The position numbers were made by a program, and so were the translations under genes. The notes beneath the pieces were generated by a model. The model was given only the letters and a program-made list of their open reading frames with translations. It was not told the DNA's origin and ran no database searches. This document shows, in pieces, positions 35,885 to 44,719 of a DNA stretch of 64,000 nt. The DNA is taken from positions 62,001-126,000 of the forward strand of contig NZ_JACXXO010000002.1 in NCBI RefSeq assembly GCF_017980685.1, read 5' to 3'. Each line of letters opens with the position of its first letter. Position 1 is the stretch's first letter. The stretch is from Pseudomonas iridis. GTDB taxonomy: Bacteria; Pseudomonadota; Gammaproteobacteria; Pseudomonadales; Pseudomonadaceae.

Positions 35885-37885
35885 ATGAGTGCATCGTCTA
35901 CCCCCGCCAGCGGTCTGGTGCGGATGAATCCGCCGGTGTTCTACTTCGCCGCGACGTTTATTCTGCTGTTTGGTCTCGTTGTCATCGCCATGCCGCAACA
36001 GGCCGGTGCCTGGCTGCTTGAAGCACAAAACTGGGCGGCCAACACGGTCGGCTGGTATTACATGCTCGCGATGACGCTGTATCTGGTCTTCGTGGTGGTC
36101 ACCGCGTTATCCGGCTACGGCAAGATAAAACTCGGTGCCGACCACGACGAACCCGAGTTCAGTTATCTGTCCTGGGCCGGCATGCTGTTCGCCGCCGGGA
36201 TCAGCATTACGCTGTTCTTTTTCTGCGTTTCAGAGCCGCTGACGCACATGCTGCAGCCGCCACAAGGCGAGGCCGGCACCGCGGATGCGGCGCGTCAGGC
36301 CATGCAGGTGCTGTTTCTGCACTGGGGCCTGCATGGCTGGGGCGTTTTCGCCTTCGTCGGCATGGCCCTGGCGTACTTCGCCTATCGGCATAACCTGCCG
36401 CTGGCCCTGCGCTCGGCGCTGTATCCTCTGATCGGCAAACGCATCAACGGCCCGATTGGTTACGCGGTGGATGGCTTCGGCATCATCGCCACGGTGTTCG
36501 GTCTCGGCGCCGACATGGGCTTTGGTGTGCTGCACCTCAACTCGGGTCTCGACTACCTGTTCGGCATTGCCCACACACAGTGGATTCAGGTCGGCCTGAT
36601 CACACTGATGATGGGCGCGGCGATCCTCGTCGCTGTGGCCGGGGTCGATAAAGGCGTGCGGGTGATGTCCGACATCAACATGCTGCTGGCCTGTGCGCTG
36701 CTGCTGTTCGTGCTGTTCGCCGGCCCGACTCAGCACCTGCTCAACACCTTGATCCAGAACATCGGCGACTACCTCGGCGCTTTGCCGATGAAGAGTTTCG
36801 ACCTCTACGCCTATGACAAACCGAGCGACTGGCTCGGCGGCTGGACAGTGTTCTACTGGGCCTGGTGGATTGCATGGTCGCCGTTCGTGGGCCTGTTCAT
36901 TGCGCGGATTTCCCGTGGTCGCACCATCCGTGAATTCGTTTTCGGCGTGCTGTTGATTCCGCTCGGTTTCACCTTGGCGTGGATGTCGATCTTCGGCAAC
37001 AGCGCCATCGATCAGGTGCTCAATCACGGAATGTCGGCGATGGGCATGTCGGCGATCGAGAATCCGTCGATGACCCTCTACCTGCTGCTGGAAACCTACC
37101 CGTGGAGCAAAACCGTCATCGCCGTGACGGTGTTTATCAGCTTCGTATTCTTCGTCACTTCTGCTGACTCAGGCACGGTGGTGCTCTCGACCCTGTCCGC
37201 CAAGGGCGGCAACCCTGACGAAGACGGGCCTAAATGGCTGCGGGTGTTCTGGGGCGCGATGACAGCGTTGATCACCAGTGCGCTGCTGTTCTCCGGCAGC
37301 ATCGATGCATTGAAGTCGGCCGTGGTGCTGACCTCGTTACCGTTCTCGTTGATTCTGCTGCTGATGATGTGGGGTCTGCACAAGGCGTTCTATCTCGAAT
37401 CGCAGAAGCAGATCGCGCAACTGCATTCGCTGGCGCCGGTGTCCGGTTCGCGGCGTGGCACGGGTGGTTGGCGACAACGCCTGAGCCAGGCTGTGCACTT
37501 CCCGTCGCGTGATGAGGTGTACCGTTTCATGGACAGCACGGTGCGCCCGGCGATCGAAGAAGTGACGGCGGTGTTCGTCGAGAAAGGCTTGAATGTGGTC
37601 ACTCAGCCCGATCCTGCGCACGACAACGTCAGCCTGGAAATCGGCCATGGCGAGCAGCATCCATTCATCTATCAGGTGCAGATGCGCGGCTACTTCACGC
37701 CGTCGTTCGCACGTGGCGGCATGGGCTCCAAACAGCTCAACAATCGCCGTTACTACCGCGCTGAAGTGCACCTGAGCGAGGGCAGTCAGGATTACGATCT
37801 GGTGGGTTACACCAAGGAACAGATCATCAACGACATCCTCGACCAGTACGAACGCCACATGCAGTTCCTGCACCTGGTGCGTTGA
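35885..37885 (+). CDS. betT: BCCT-family choline transporter BetT
   Basis: The 666-residue transporter has 12 predicted helices. BCCT signatures include WAGMLFAAGISITLFFFCVSEPL, ADMGFGVLHLNSGLDYLFG, and WTVFYWAWWIAWSPFVGLFIARISRGRTIREF, the tryptophan-rich substrate-binding segment. A cytoplasmic C-terminal tail of about 150 residues follows the last helix, as in osmotically regulated BetT. It imports choline for glycine betaine synthesis or catabolism using a cation gradient. A BetI-like operator lies upstream; betIBA itself is not in the window. Confidence 0.92.
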   Translation: MSASSTPASGLVRMNPPVFYFAATFILLFGLVVIAMPQQAGAWLLEAQNWAANTVGWYYMLAMTLYLVFVVVTALSGYGKIKLGADHDEPEFSYLSWAGMLFAAGISITLFFFCVSEPLTHMLQPPQGEAGTADAARQAMQVLFLHWGLHGWGVFAFVGMALAYFAYRHNLPLALRSALYPLIGKRINGPIGYAVDGFGIIATVFGLGADMGFGVLHLNSGLDYLFGIAHTQWIQVGLITLMMGAAILVAVAGVDKGVRVMSDINMLLACALLLFVLFAGPTQHLLNTLIQNIGDYLGALPMKSFDLYAYDKPSDWLGGWTVFYWAWWIAWSPFVGLFIARISRGRTIREFVFGVLLIPLGFTLAWMSIFGNSAIDQVLNHGMSAMGMSAIENPSMTLYLLLETYPWSKTVIAVTVFISFVFFVTSADSGTVVLSTLSAKGGNPDEDGPKWLRVFWGAMTALITSALLFSGSIDALKSAVVLTSLPFSLILLLMMWGLHKAFYLESQKQIAQLHSLAPVSGSRRGTGGWRQRLSQAVHFPSRDEVYRFMDSTVRPAIEEVTAVFVEKGLNVVTQPDPAHDNVSLEIGHGEQHPFIYQVQMRGYFTPSFARGGMGSKQLNNRRYYRAEVHLSEGSQDYDLVGYTKEQIINDILDQYERHMQFLHLVR

Positions 37886-37891
37886 TCATGA

Positions 37892-37929
37892 GCTGAGCGC
37901 CGGGGTCTGTTCAGGACTCGGCGCTCAGC
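37892..37929. terminator. Hairpin between convergent betT and small membrane gene
   Basis: GCTGAGCGCCG pairs exactly with CGGCGCTCAGC over a 16-nt loop, just after betT. It overlaps the last codons of the convergent gene. There is no T run, so it is a stem-only candidate. Confidence 0.5.
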
Positions 37930-38171
37930 ACCATGAACAACACCATCGCCTCCACGGGCACGCCGTACACCACACTGCCAATCCCCAGTTCCGACCCCAC
38001 GGACTGCCCGGCATGCACCACCCCCACCGCGCCATTAATCACCGTCAACGCCAGCCACAGGGCGGCGAAGCTGTAGGCCATGGTCTGACGGCTGAATCCG
38101 ATGCGCTCGCCGATGTAGAGCATCAGTGCCAGCAGGACCAGGCCGAAGAAGATGATGATGGTGGTGTGCAT
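37911..38171 (-). CDS. Small integral membrane protein, unrecognised
   Basis: The 86-residue protein is almost wholly hydrophobic: a first helix at about 4-20 (IIIFFGLVLLALMLYIG), a second at 30-52 (MAYSFAALWLALTVINGAVGVVH), and a third near the C-terminus (GVPVEAMVLFMVLSAES). I do not recognise the family with confidence. It follows the DoxX-family gene on the same strand, 25 bp apart, and probably shares its transcript. Confidence 0.7.
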   Translation of the reverse strand: MHTTIIIFFGLVLLALMLYIGERIGFSRQTMAYSFAALWLALTVINGAVGVVHAGQSVGSELGIGSVVYGVPVEAMVLFMVLSAES

Positions 38172-38196
38172 GGCGACGTCCTCGCGACAGCAACTT

Positions 38197-38664
38197 TCAG
38201 AGTTCTCGACCTAAAGTGTGGTCGAGTGAGTAGCGTCCTGCTCCGCGAAACAGGATGTACAGCGACAGAAACGCCATCAGCACCGGGTATTCGATGCCAC
38301 GGTCGATCCAGGGCCACGTAGGTCCGAGAATACTGGCGATCGTCAGCATCTGGATACCCATCATCGCCGCCAGCAGGCGCGTGCCCAGTCCCAGAGCCAG
38401 CAGCAATCCGCCGACACCTTCCAGCAGCGCCACCAGCAGGCCAATCAGGCCCGGCATAGGCAGGTGCAGGACGTTCTGGATCAGGTTGATCGACGCGGCC
38501 ATCGGATCGGCCATCGAACCGTGCGACTGACCCAGCAGTTTGGGCAAGCCGTGGGTCACCATGATCACACCGTACGTGGCGCGTAACAGGGCGTAGGAAA
38601 TGGGTTCACCGAGGCGATAGAACGGCGCAAGGGCGAGAATAAGCAAGGTCGGGTTCTGGCGCAT
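38197..38664 (-). CDS. DoxX-family membrane protein
   Basis: ATG 38664 (GGAG upstream) gives 155 residues; the longer frame to 38934 runs across a hairpin and another small frame. DoxX-type features are YALLRATYGVIMVTHGLPKLLG, with the conserved HG...K..G, then GLIGLLVALLEGVGGLLLALGLGTRLLAAMMG. Four helices are expected. DoxX proteins are linked to thiol-redox or quinone functions in some organisms, but the role here is unknown. Confidence 0.85.
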   Translation of the reverse strand: MRQNPTLLILALAPFYRLGEPISYALLRATYGVIMVTHGLPKLLGQSHGSMADPMAASINLIQNVLHLPMPGLIGLLVALLEGVGGLLLALGLGTRLLAAMMGIQMLTIASILGPTWPWIDRGIEYPVLMAFLSLYILFRGAGRYSLDHTLGREL

Positions 38665-38692
38665 GGGGAGCTCCGAGGCACGGGTCATCAAT

Positions 38693-38722
38693 GATCGTTC
38701 CCACGCAGAGCATGGAACGATC
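38693..38722. repeat. Perfect 9-bp inverted repeat
   Basis: GATCGTTCC and GGAACGATC flank CACGCAGAGCAT. It resembles the GTTCCCACGCTCTGCGTGGGAAC palindromes scattered in Pseudomonas intergenic DNA. Confidence 0.7.
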
Positions 38723-38738
38723 GGTGGCAGAGCAGGCA

Positions 38739-38858
38739 TTAGCGCAGTGTCGGTTTCAGCAGGTCTTCCAGACCGATGCGGCGGAACATCTCGGCGCGTA
38801 CCCGATCGGCGGGCGAGCCGGAGTGCACGAAATGGTTGGTGCCCCTGTTTGATTTCAT
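38739..38858 (-). CDS. Possible 39-residue small protein
   Basis: ATG 38858 to TAA encodes 39 residues: MKSNRGTNHFVHSGSPADR followed by VRAEMFRRIGLEDLLKPTLR. The second half looks like a compact helix with a hydrophobic face. It fills the gap between the DUF1097 and DoxX genes on the same strand, which favours a real gene, but the ribosome site (AGAGA) is weak and the family is unknown. Confidence 0.45.
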   Translation of the reverse strand: MKSNRGTNHFVHSGSPADRVRAEMFRRIGLEDLLKPTLR

Positions 38859-38888
38859 GGCGTTGATCTCTGCACAGTGAGGGTGGTT

Positions 38889-39395
38889 TCAGGCGCGACG
38901 AGGAAGGCGTTGTTGCGCGACATGGGACAACCAACCGGCGAAGGAACCGAGGGTGCCGGCTGCGCCCAGTTCAACGAAGCTTTCCAGAGAGGGTTTCAGG
39001 TGCGATGCGAAATAGGCGATCAGGCCGAGAAAGTAAGCGACGAGGTTGTTCATCGTCCGGGTGGCACGTAGCGACACCACGACCATCGCCACGACAAACA
39101 CCACGACCGGCAGGGCAAACAGGCCCAACGTGGGGGTCAGGGCGCTGATGCTCAGCGCCGCAGCCATGCCGAAGGCGATGCCCATCAGCACACAGCCGAG
39201 GTTCACCAGGCCGTCGCGCAAGGTCAGGCCACGGCTAAAGAACGCGACCCAACCGACAAACATCGCCCACACTGGCAGGGTCAGCAACAGGCTGGAACCG
39301 GCCGCCAGTGCGGCAGTGGCGGCAGCCACCGCGGTGAATAGCGTAAACATCAGTTTCGATTGCCCGGTGTGGGCGTTATTGGCTGGATGACTCAT
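38889..39395 (-). CDS. DUF1097-family membrane protein
   Basis: ATG 39395 with AAGGAGAAG upstream gives 168 residues. Five or so hydrophobic segments follow (FTAVAAATAALAAGSSLLL, VWAMFVGWVAFFSRG, CVLMGIAFGMAAAL, FALPVVVFVVAMVVVSL, LGLIAYFAS), the profile of DUF1097/YcdZ-like inner-membrane proteins. The function is unknown. It starts 32 bp after the end of the SDR gene and is probably in the same transcript. Confidence 0.8.
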   Translation of the reverse strand: MSHPANNAHTGQSKLMFTLFTAVAAATAALAAGSSLLLTLPVWAMFVGWVAFFSRGLTLRDGLVNLGCVLMGIAFGMAAALSISALTPTLGLFALPVVVFVVAMVVVSLRATRTMNNLVAYFLGLIAYFASHLKPSLESFVELGAAGTLGSFAGWLSHVAQQRLPRRA

Positions 39396-39427
39396 GATTT
39401 TCTTCTCCTTTGCCCGGGTGAGGCCGC

Positions 39428-40168
39428 TCAGACGAGGCCGCCGTTGACGCGCAAGACTTGCCCGTTGACCCAAGCCGAATCCGGGCCGACCAGGAAGGAC
39501 ACGACGCGGGAAATGTCTTCTGGCTGAGCCAGGCGTTCCAGCGGAGGCATCTTGGCGAAGGTCTGAATCTGCTCTTCACTCTTGCCGTGCAGAAACAACT
39601 CAGTAGCGACTGGGCCCGGTGCCACGGCATTGACGGTGATGTTGCGTCCGCGCATTTCCTTGGCGAACACCTGGGTCAGCGACTCCACCGCTGCTTTGCT
39701 GGCGATGTACACCGCGTAACCCGGCAGGTTCATGCCGACGGTGCTGCTGGAGAAGTTGATGATCCGCCCGCCACTGTTCAAGCGTGTCGCTGCTTCGCGC
39801 AGGGTATTGAAAGTGCCGCGAGCGTGGATGTTGAAGTTCTTCTCGAACAGTTCGTCTGTGTGTTGCGCCAAGGGCAACACCTTGAGGATGCCGGCGTTGT
39901 TCACCAGTACATCGATCATCCCCAGTTGTGCCTCGGTCTCATCGAACATGCGCTGCACGTCGCCGGCATTGGCGACATCGGCCTTGACCGCCATGGCCTG
40001 ATGCCCGGCCTGGCGCAACTCAACCACCAGTTTCGAGGCTTCACTGGCGCTGCTCGCATAGTTGATGGCGACGGCGAAACCTTCGCTGGCCAGTTGCTTG
40101 GCAATCACGGCGCCGATGCCGCGAGAAGCACCGGTTACGAGGGCGACTTTCGAAGTTTGCTGAGTCAT
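39428..40168 (-). CDS. Short-chain dehydrogenase/reductase
   Basis: ATG 40168 gives 246 residues, the standard SDR length. The NAD(P) motif TGASRGIG lies near residues 11-18, NNAG follows, and the catalytic triad is Ser in INFSSSTVG with YAVYIASK. The AINYASSASEA segment after strand 2 suggests NADP(H) use. The substrate is unknown. It is divergent from a LysR-type gene 131 bp away, which likely controls it. Confidence 0.9.
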   Translation of the reverse strand: MTQQTSKVALVTGASRGIGAVIAKQLASEGFAVAINYASSASEASKLVVELRQAGHQAMAVKADVANAGDVQRMFDETEAQLGMIDVLVNNAGILKVLPLAQHTDELFEKNFNIHARGTFNTLREAATRLNSGGRIINFSSSTVGMNLPGYAVYIASKAAVESLTQVFAKEMRGRNITVNAVAPGPVATELFLHGKSEEQIQTFAKMPPLERLAQPEDISRVVSFLVGPDSAWVNGQVLRVNGGLV

Positions 40169-40299
40169 GGCGATGATCCTTGTGCAGGTGTTGATTGGGT
40201 GTGGAGCCAATTTCACATGTTTACTCACACCGATAAATGCACGAGAGTTGCCTTGACTGTTCAAAAATCGCCAACAATTAAAAGCCGGGGGAAAGCGCC

Positions 40300-41190
40300 G
40301 TGGATCAAGTCAAAGCAATGAAGGTGTTCGTGCGGATCTACGAGCGCAGCAGCTTCACCTTGGCGGCCGATGACCTGAACCTGCCACGGGCGACACTGAC
40401 TCATACCCTCAATCAATTCGAAGCCTGGCTCGGCACTCGCTTGCTGGAGCGCAGCACGCGCAAAGTGCGGCCGACATTGGACGGCGAGGCTTACTACCAA
40501 CGCTGTGTGCAATTGCTCGCGGAACTGGAGGAGGCCGAATTGGCGTTTCGCGGCGTGGCGCCAAAAGGACGGCTGCGGGTGGATCTGCACGGGACGCTGG
40601 CCAAGCATTTTGTGATCCCGGCGCTGCCGCAATTCATGGAGCGTTATCCCGACATCGAACTGTCGATCAGCGAGGCCGACCGCTTCGTCGATCTGATCGC
40701 CGAAGGCGTCGATTGCGTGCTGCGCGCCGGGACGCTTGGCGATTCCAACCTCATCGGCAAGCGAGTCGCCAGCCTGCGCCAGATCACCTGCGCCAGCCCG
40801 GCGTACCTGCGTCAATACGGTGAGCCGAAGAACCTCTCTGAATTGAAAAACCATCGCGCGGTGAACTACGTCTCGCGCACCACGGCCAAGTTGTTTCCCT
40901 TCGAATTCATGGTTGACGGCGAACTGCAGGAAGTCGCCATCGACGGTGCGCTGTCGGTGTTCGGCGCGGAAATTTATGCCGCGTCGGCGATTGCCGGGCT
41001 GGGCATCATCCAGTGCCCGCATTACCGGATGGAAACGCTGATTGCTCAGGAAGTGGTGCAGGAAATCCTCATCGACACGCCACCACCTCCAATGCCGGTA
41101 TCCGTGCTCTACCCGCACAACCGACACATGTCGCCACGGGTTCGGGTGTTTGTGGATTGGTTGGGGGAGGTTTTTGCGGTGGCTGTTTGA
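40300..41190 (+). CDS. LysR-family transcriptional regulator
   Basis: The 296-residue regulator has an N-terminal winged HTH (MKVFVRIYERSSFTLAADDLNLPRATLTHTLNQFEAWLGTRLLERSTRKVR, residues about 5-58) and a periplasmic-binding-like effector domain from about residue 90 (GRLRVDLHGTLAKHFVIPALPQF). It belongs to the CrgA-like subgroup. The position opposite the SDR gene suggests regulation of that gene and of the downstream leftward genes; the effector is unknown. Confidence 0.9.
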   Translation: MDQVKAMKVFVRIYERSSFTLAADDLNLPRATLTHTLNQFEAWLGTRLLERSTRKVRPTLDGEAYYQRCVQLLAELEEAELAFRGVAPKGRLRVDLHGTLAKHFVIPALPQFMERYPDIELSISEADRFVDLIAEGVDCVLRAGTLGDSNLIGKRVASLRQITCASPAYLRQYGEPKNLSELKNHRAVNYVSRTTAKLFPFEFMVDGELQEVAIDGALSVFGAEIYAASAIAGLGIIQCPHYRMETLIAQEVVQEILIDTPPPPMPVSVLYPHNRHMSPRVRVFVDWLGEVFAVAV

Positions 41191-41380
41191 AGGCGGGGCG
41201 AAGATCAAAAGATCGTCGGAGCGCGGCCCGAGTCTGGCGAGGGTTTACCGTCGAAGATGAAATTTCTGAAACGTTTCAGCATTTTCTCGAGTCCGGCGTT
41301 TATCAGTGTTTGTCTGGGCGTATGCTGGGCAACTTGCGAAGCAGTCGATACCAAATTCAAAACAGACAAGAGAGGATTCG

Positions 41381-42418
41381 ATGACTTACACCGCTGCCGA
41401 AAACCGCTACGACTCCATTCCTTACCGCCGCGTCGGCCGCAGCGGTCTGGTGCTGCCGGCGCTGTCGCTGGGCCTGTGGCACAACTTTGGCGACAGCACG
41501 CCGATCGACACCCAGCGCGCCTTGCTGCGTACCGCGTTCGACCTGGGCATCAACCACTTCGACCTGGCCAACAACTACGGCCCGCCGTACGGCAGCGCCG
41601 AGATCAACTTCGGTCGCTTGCTGCGCGAAGACTTCAAGCAGTATCGCGATGAGCTGATCATCTCCAGCAAGGCCGGTTGGGACATGTGGCCCGGCCCTTA
41701 CGGGCAGGGCGGCGGTTCGCGCAAATACGTGCTGGCGAGCCTCGATCAGAGCCTGCAACGCCTCGGTCTGGACTATGTGGATATCTTCTATTCGCATCGC
41801 TTCGACCCGGACACCCCGCTGGAAGAAACCGCCAGCGCCCTCGCCACCGCCGTGCAACAGGGCAAAGCGTTGTACATCGGCATCTCGTCGTATTCGGGCG
41901 TGAAGACCCGTGAGATGGCCGCGCTGCTCAAGGAATGGAAAGTGCCGCTGCTGATTCATCAGCCGGCGTACAACCTGCTCAATCGCTGGGTGGAAAAAGA
42001 CCTGCTCGACACCACCGACGAACTCGGCACCGGGGTCATCGCCTTCACGCCGTTGGCGCAAGGTCTGCTGACCGACAAATACCTCAACGGCGTGCCGGCG
42101 GATGCGCGGGTCAATCGTCCGGGCGGTGGTTCGCTGCAGGCTGCGCACTTGTCCGAGGCCAACATCGCCCACGTGCGCGCGCTGAACGAGATCGCCAAGC
42201 GTCGAGGCCAGAGCCTGGCGCAACTGGCGCTGGCCTGGACCCTGCGTGATCCACGGGTGACCTCGGCACTGATCGGCGCAAGCCGGCCGGAGCAGATTAT
42301 CGAGAACGTCGGGGCGTTGAAGAATTTGAGTTTCAGTGCTGAGGAATTGGCGGAAATTGACCGGTTTGCCCAAGAGGGCGGGATCAATCTTTGGGAGAAG
42401 CCTTCGACGGCGGAGTGA
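41381..42418 (+). CDS. Aldo-keto reductase, YghZ-like (L-glyceraldehyde 3-phosphate reductase)
   Basis: ATG 41381 after GAGAGGA gives 345 residues. The fold is AKR14-like: YRRVGRSGLVLPALSLGLWHNFGD, catalytic Tyr in FDLANNYGPPYGSAE, the YghZ-specific SSKAGWDMWPGPYGQGGGSRKYV loop, DYVDIFYSHRFDP and the NADPH-site SALIGASRPEQI. The E. coli enzyme reduces L-glyceraldehyde 3-phosphate and methylglyoxal. A palindromic terminator-like element separates it from the convergent gshA. Confidence 0.88.
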   Translation: MTYTAAENRYDSIPYRRVGRSGLVLPALSLGLWHNFGDSTPIDTQRALLRTAFDLGINHFDLANNYGPPYGSAEINFGRLLREDFKQYRDELIISSKAGWDMWPGPYGQGGGSRKYVLASLDQSLQRLGLDYVDIFYSHRFDPDTPLEETASALATAVQQGKALYIGISSYSGVKTREMAALLKEWKVPLLIHQPAYNLLNRWVEKDLLDTTDELGTGVIAFTPLAQGLLTDKYLNGVPADARVNRPGGGSLQAAHLSEANIAHVRALNEIAKRRGQSLAQLALAWTLRDPRVTSALIGASRPEQIIENVGALKNLSFSAEELAEIDRFAQEGGINLWEKPSTAE

Positions 42419-42422
42419 GCAA

Positions 42423-42467
42423 CCCTCACTGTAGCCCTCTCCCGGAGGGAGAGGGTCAGGGTGAGGG
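42423..42467. terminator. Solo terminal palindrome of the CCCTCACCC repeat family
   Basis: CCCTCAC...GCCCTCTCCC-ggag-GGAGAGGG...GTGAGGG forms a long hairpin between convergent genes. It is the end sequence of the ~180 bp elements at 9826 and 12761 without their interior, and could stop transcription from both sides. Confidence 0.75.
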
Positions 42468-42482
42468 GCTTTCAGAGGCTCT

Positions 42483-44081
42483 TCAGTTACTGATCGCCAG
42501 AATGCTCGCCTGGTACGACCCGACAAACACGTCGAAATCGCCCACCTCGTTCTGCTCCAGCTCGGCCTGCGCCGCCAGCGAAGTTCGCGCCAGCTCCTCA
42601 AACTTCGCCTGCTCATCAGCCGCCAATGGCTCGCTGCGGAAGAACTCGGCATGTGCCTGACTCTGGCGCAGAGAGAACTGCGCGAAGCTTTCCTTGTGCT
42701 CGGCCATCGCGGCCAGCACCTGCGCCGACGGCGTCAGGGACGAATCCTTGACCTTGGCCAGTTGCGCATCCAGCGCGGTGCTGTGCGCATCAGAGCCATG
42801 GCTTTGATCCAGCAGCGCCGCCAGTGGAGCAATCTGTTCCAGCAATTCGGCTGCCCAGGTCTTCATGTCGACCGCCTCACCGTCACGCTGCAATTGCAGG
42901 CCCGGACGGCGACCTTCCTTTACCACCCTGAGGAAGTTCGAGGTGGCATTGCTGCACGAGGTGTTGGTCAGCAGCGGGCTGTCGTTCAGCGCGCAATACA
43001 GCAGGAAGGCGTCGAGGAAGCGCGACTCGGTAAGGTCGATGCCCATCGGCAGAAACGGGTTGATGTCCAGGCAACGCACTTCGACGTACTGAATGCCACG
43101 AGCGACCAGCGCCTGGATCGGCCGCTCGCCGGTGTAGGTCACGCGTTTCGGGCGGATGTTGGAGTAGTACTCGTTTTCGATCTGCAGGATGTTGGTGTTC
43201 AGTTGCACCCATTCGCCATCCTGATGCGTGCCGACTTCAACGTACGGCGCGTAAGGCGTAGCAACGGCTTTGCGCAGGCTGTCGGTGTAGCTCACCAGAT
43301 CGTTGTAGCACGGCGTCAGACCGGCCTGGGCGTTGCTCTGATAACCAAGGTCACTCATGCGCAGGCTGGTCGCGTACGGCAGGTACAGCGTGTCCGGGTC
43401 CAGTTGTTCCAGCTGATGCGAACGACCGCGCAGGAAACCGGCATCCAGCGCCGGCGACGCACCGAAAAGGTACATCAGCAGCCAGCTGTAGCGACGGAAA
43501 TTGCGGATCAGCGCAATGTAGGAGACTGACTGGAAATCCCGGTCGGTACCGACAAAACCTTCCGCTTCCTTGAGCAGCGGCCAGAGTTTTTCCGGCAGGG
43601 AGAAGTTGTAGTGAATCCCGGCGATGCACTGCATGGTCTTGCCGTAACGCAGGGCCAGGCCTTTGCGATAGACGTACTTGAGCTGACCGATGTTGGAGGT
43701 GCCGTAATAGGCGATCGGGATGTCTTCCTCGGCCGGCAACGGGCACGGCATCGATGGACTCCACAGGTACTCGTTGCCGAGTTTGCTGTAGGCAAAGCGA
43801 TGAATCTTGTCCAGGCTCGCCAGCGTGTCTGCCGGGTCGGGCAGGGCGGGCGTGATGAATTCCAGCAACGACTCGGAATAGTCGGTGGTGATTTTTTCAT
43901 TGGTCAGCGCGGAACCCAAGGCTTCCGGGTGCGGCGTTTGCGCCAGTCGACCTTCGCTGGTCACGCGCAGGCATTCACGTTCGATACCGTGAAGGCACTG
44001 TTCGAGCAGAGAGAGGTTGGCGCGCTCGCCGAGCAGAGCCAGGCGGCGGTTGAGAAGTTCGCTCAATTTGGATTCCTTCAC
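42483..44081 (-). CDS. gshA: Glutamate-cysteine ligase
   Basis: The 532-residue enzyme matches the gammaproteobacterial GshA type: [21 protein letters not shown] near the N-terminus, [33 protein letters not shown], and [12 protein letters not shown]. It joins glutamate and cysteine, the first and rate-limiting step of glutathione synthesis. It stands alone, with a REP pair upstream. It is a major consumer of the cysteine that the sulfur region of this window would supply, although nothing shows co-regulation. Confidence 0.95.
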   Translation of the reverse strand: MKESKLSELLNRRLALLGERANLSLLEQCLHGIERECLRVTSEGRLAQTPHPEALGSALTNEKITTDYSESLLEFITPALPDPADTLASLDKIHRFAYSKLGNEYLWSPSMPCPLPAEEDIPIAYYGTSNIGQLKYVYRKGLALRYGKTMQCIAGIHYNFSLPEKLWPLLKEAEGFVGTDRDFQSVSYIALIRNFRRYSWLLMYLFGASPALDAGFLRGRSHQLEQLDPDTLYLPYATSLRMSDLGYQSNAQAGLTPCYNDLVSYTDSLRKAVATPYAPYVEVGTHQDGEWVQLNTNILQIENEYYSNIRPKRVTYTGERPIQALVARGIQYVEVRCLDINPFLPMGIDLTESRFLDAFLLYCALNDSPLLTNTSCSNATSNFLRVVKEGRRPGLQLQRDGEAVDMKTWAAELLEQIAPLAALLDQSHGSDAHSTALDAQLAKVKDSSLTPSAQVLAAMAEHKESFAQFSLRQSQAHAEFFRSEPLAADEQAKFEELARTSLAAQAELEQNEVGDFDVFVGSYQASILAISN

Positions 44082-44202
44082 GCGTCAGTCGCCCCAATAT
44101 GGGGGTGGGCAGGACGGTCTACAAGGGTGAAGTTGAAACTGGCGTTTTCGCCTGGTTTTTTGCGGCAGGCCATTTGCCGGTCGGTCAAGAACTGCACAAT
44201 CC

Positions 44203-44293
44203 CTGTGGGAGCGAGCCTGCTCGCGAAGAGGGTTTTCCAGCCGACATCATCGCCGACTGACAGACCGTCTTCGCGAGCAGGCTCGCTCCCACA
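44203..44293. repeat. REP-type inverted pair
   Basis: CTGTGGGAGCGAGCCTGCTC and its inverse enclose about 45 bp between gshA and the thioesterase gene. Confidence 0.9.
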
Positions 44294-44335
44294 GGATTCA
44301 TTGCGCCGAAATTAACTCAAAATGATGATCAACAT

Positions 44336-44719
44336 CTACAGGACAGCGAACGTGCCTTGCGCTTTTGCGACCAGTTTGTCGCCCTGCATCACCTCGGCCT
44401 CGACCACCAGCGTGCGCCGGCCCGGGTGAATCACCCGCGCCGTGCACAGCACCTCGCCGTCCGAGACGGCGCGGATATAGTTGATCTTGCACTCGATGGT
44501 CGCGCTCTGCTGATCGAAGCCGTGGGTGCTGGAACACGCCAGCCCCATGGCGATATCGACCAGACTGAACAGCGCGCCACCGTGCAATTTGCCGCCGCGG
44601 TTGCGCAGTTCGGGTTCCAGCCCCAGGGCGACTTGCGCCACCCCGGTTTCCAGGCTGTGCAGGCGGCAGCCCAACAGCTTGAAAAACGCGCTCTCGACGA
44701 GCCCGGCCGGAATTTCCAT
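44336..44719 (-). CDS. PaaI-like hotdog thioesterase
   Basis: The 127-residue protein has the hotdog-fold motif NRGGKLHGGALFSLVDIAMGLACS (residues about 41-64), with the usual PaaI-type Gly-Gly and Asp positions, and TIECKINYIRAVSDGEVLCTARV on the central strand. Such enzymes hydrolyse acyl- or aryl-CoA esters. The start codon overlaps the tex stop (ATGA), so it is translationally coupled to tex; no functional link between the two is known to me. Confidence 0.87.
   Translation of the reverse strand: MEIPAGLVESAFFKLLGCRLHSLETGVAQVALGLEPELRNRGGKLHGGALFSLVDIAMGLACSSTHGFDQQSATIECKINYIRAVSDGEVLCTARVIHPGRRTLVVEAEVMQGDKLVAKAQGTFAVL

Noticed and set aside
40169..40264. 32-codon extension of the SDR protein
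   Set aside because: It runs into the LysR/SDR intergenic region and has no ribosome site; MTQQTSKVALVTGASRG is the natural SDR start.
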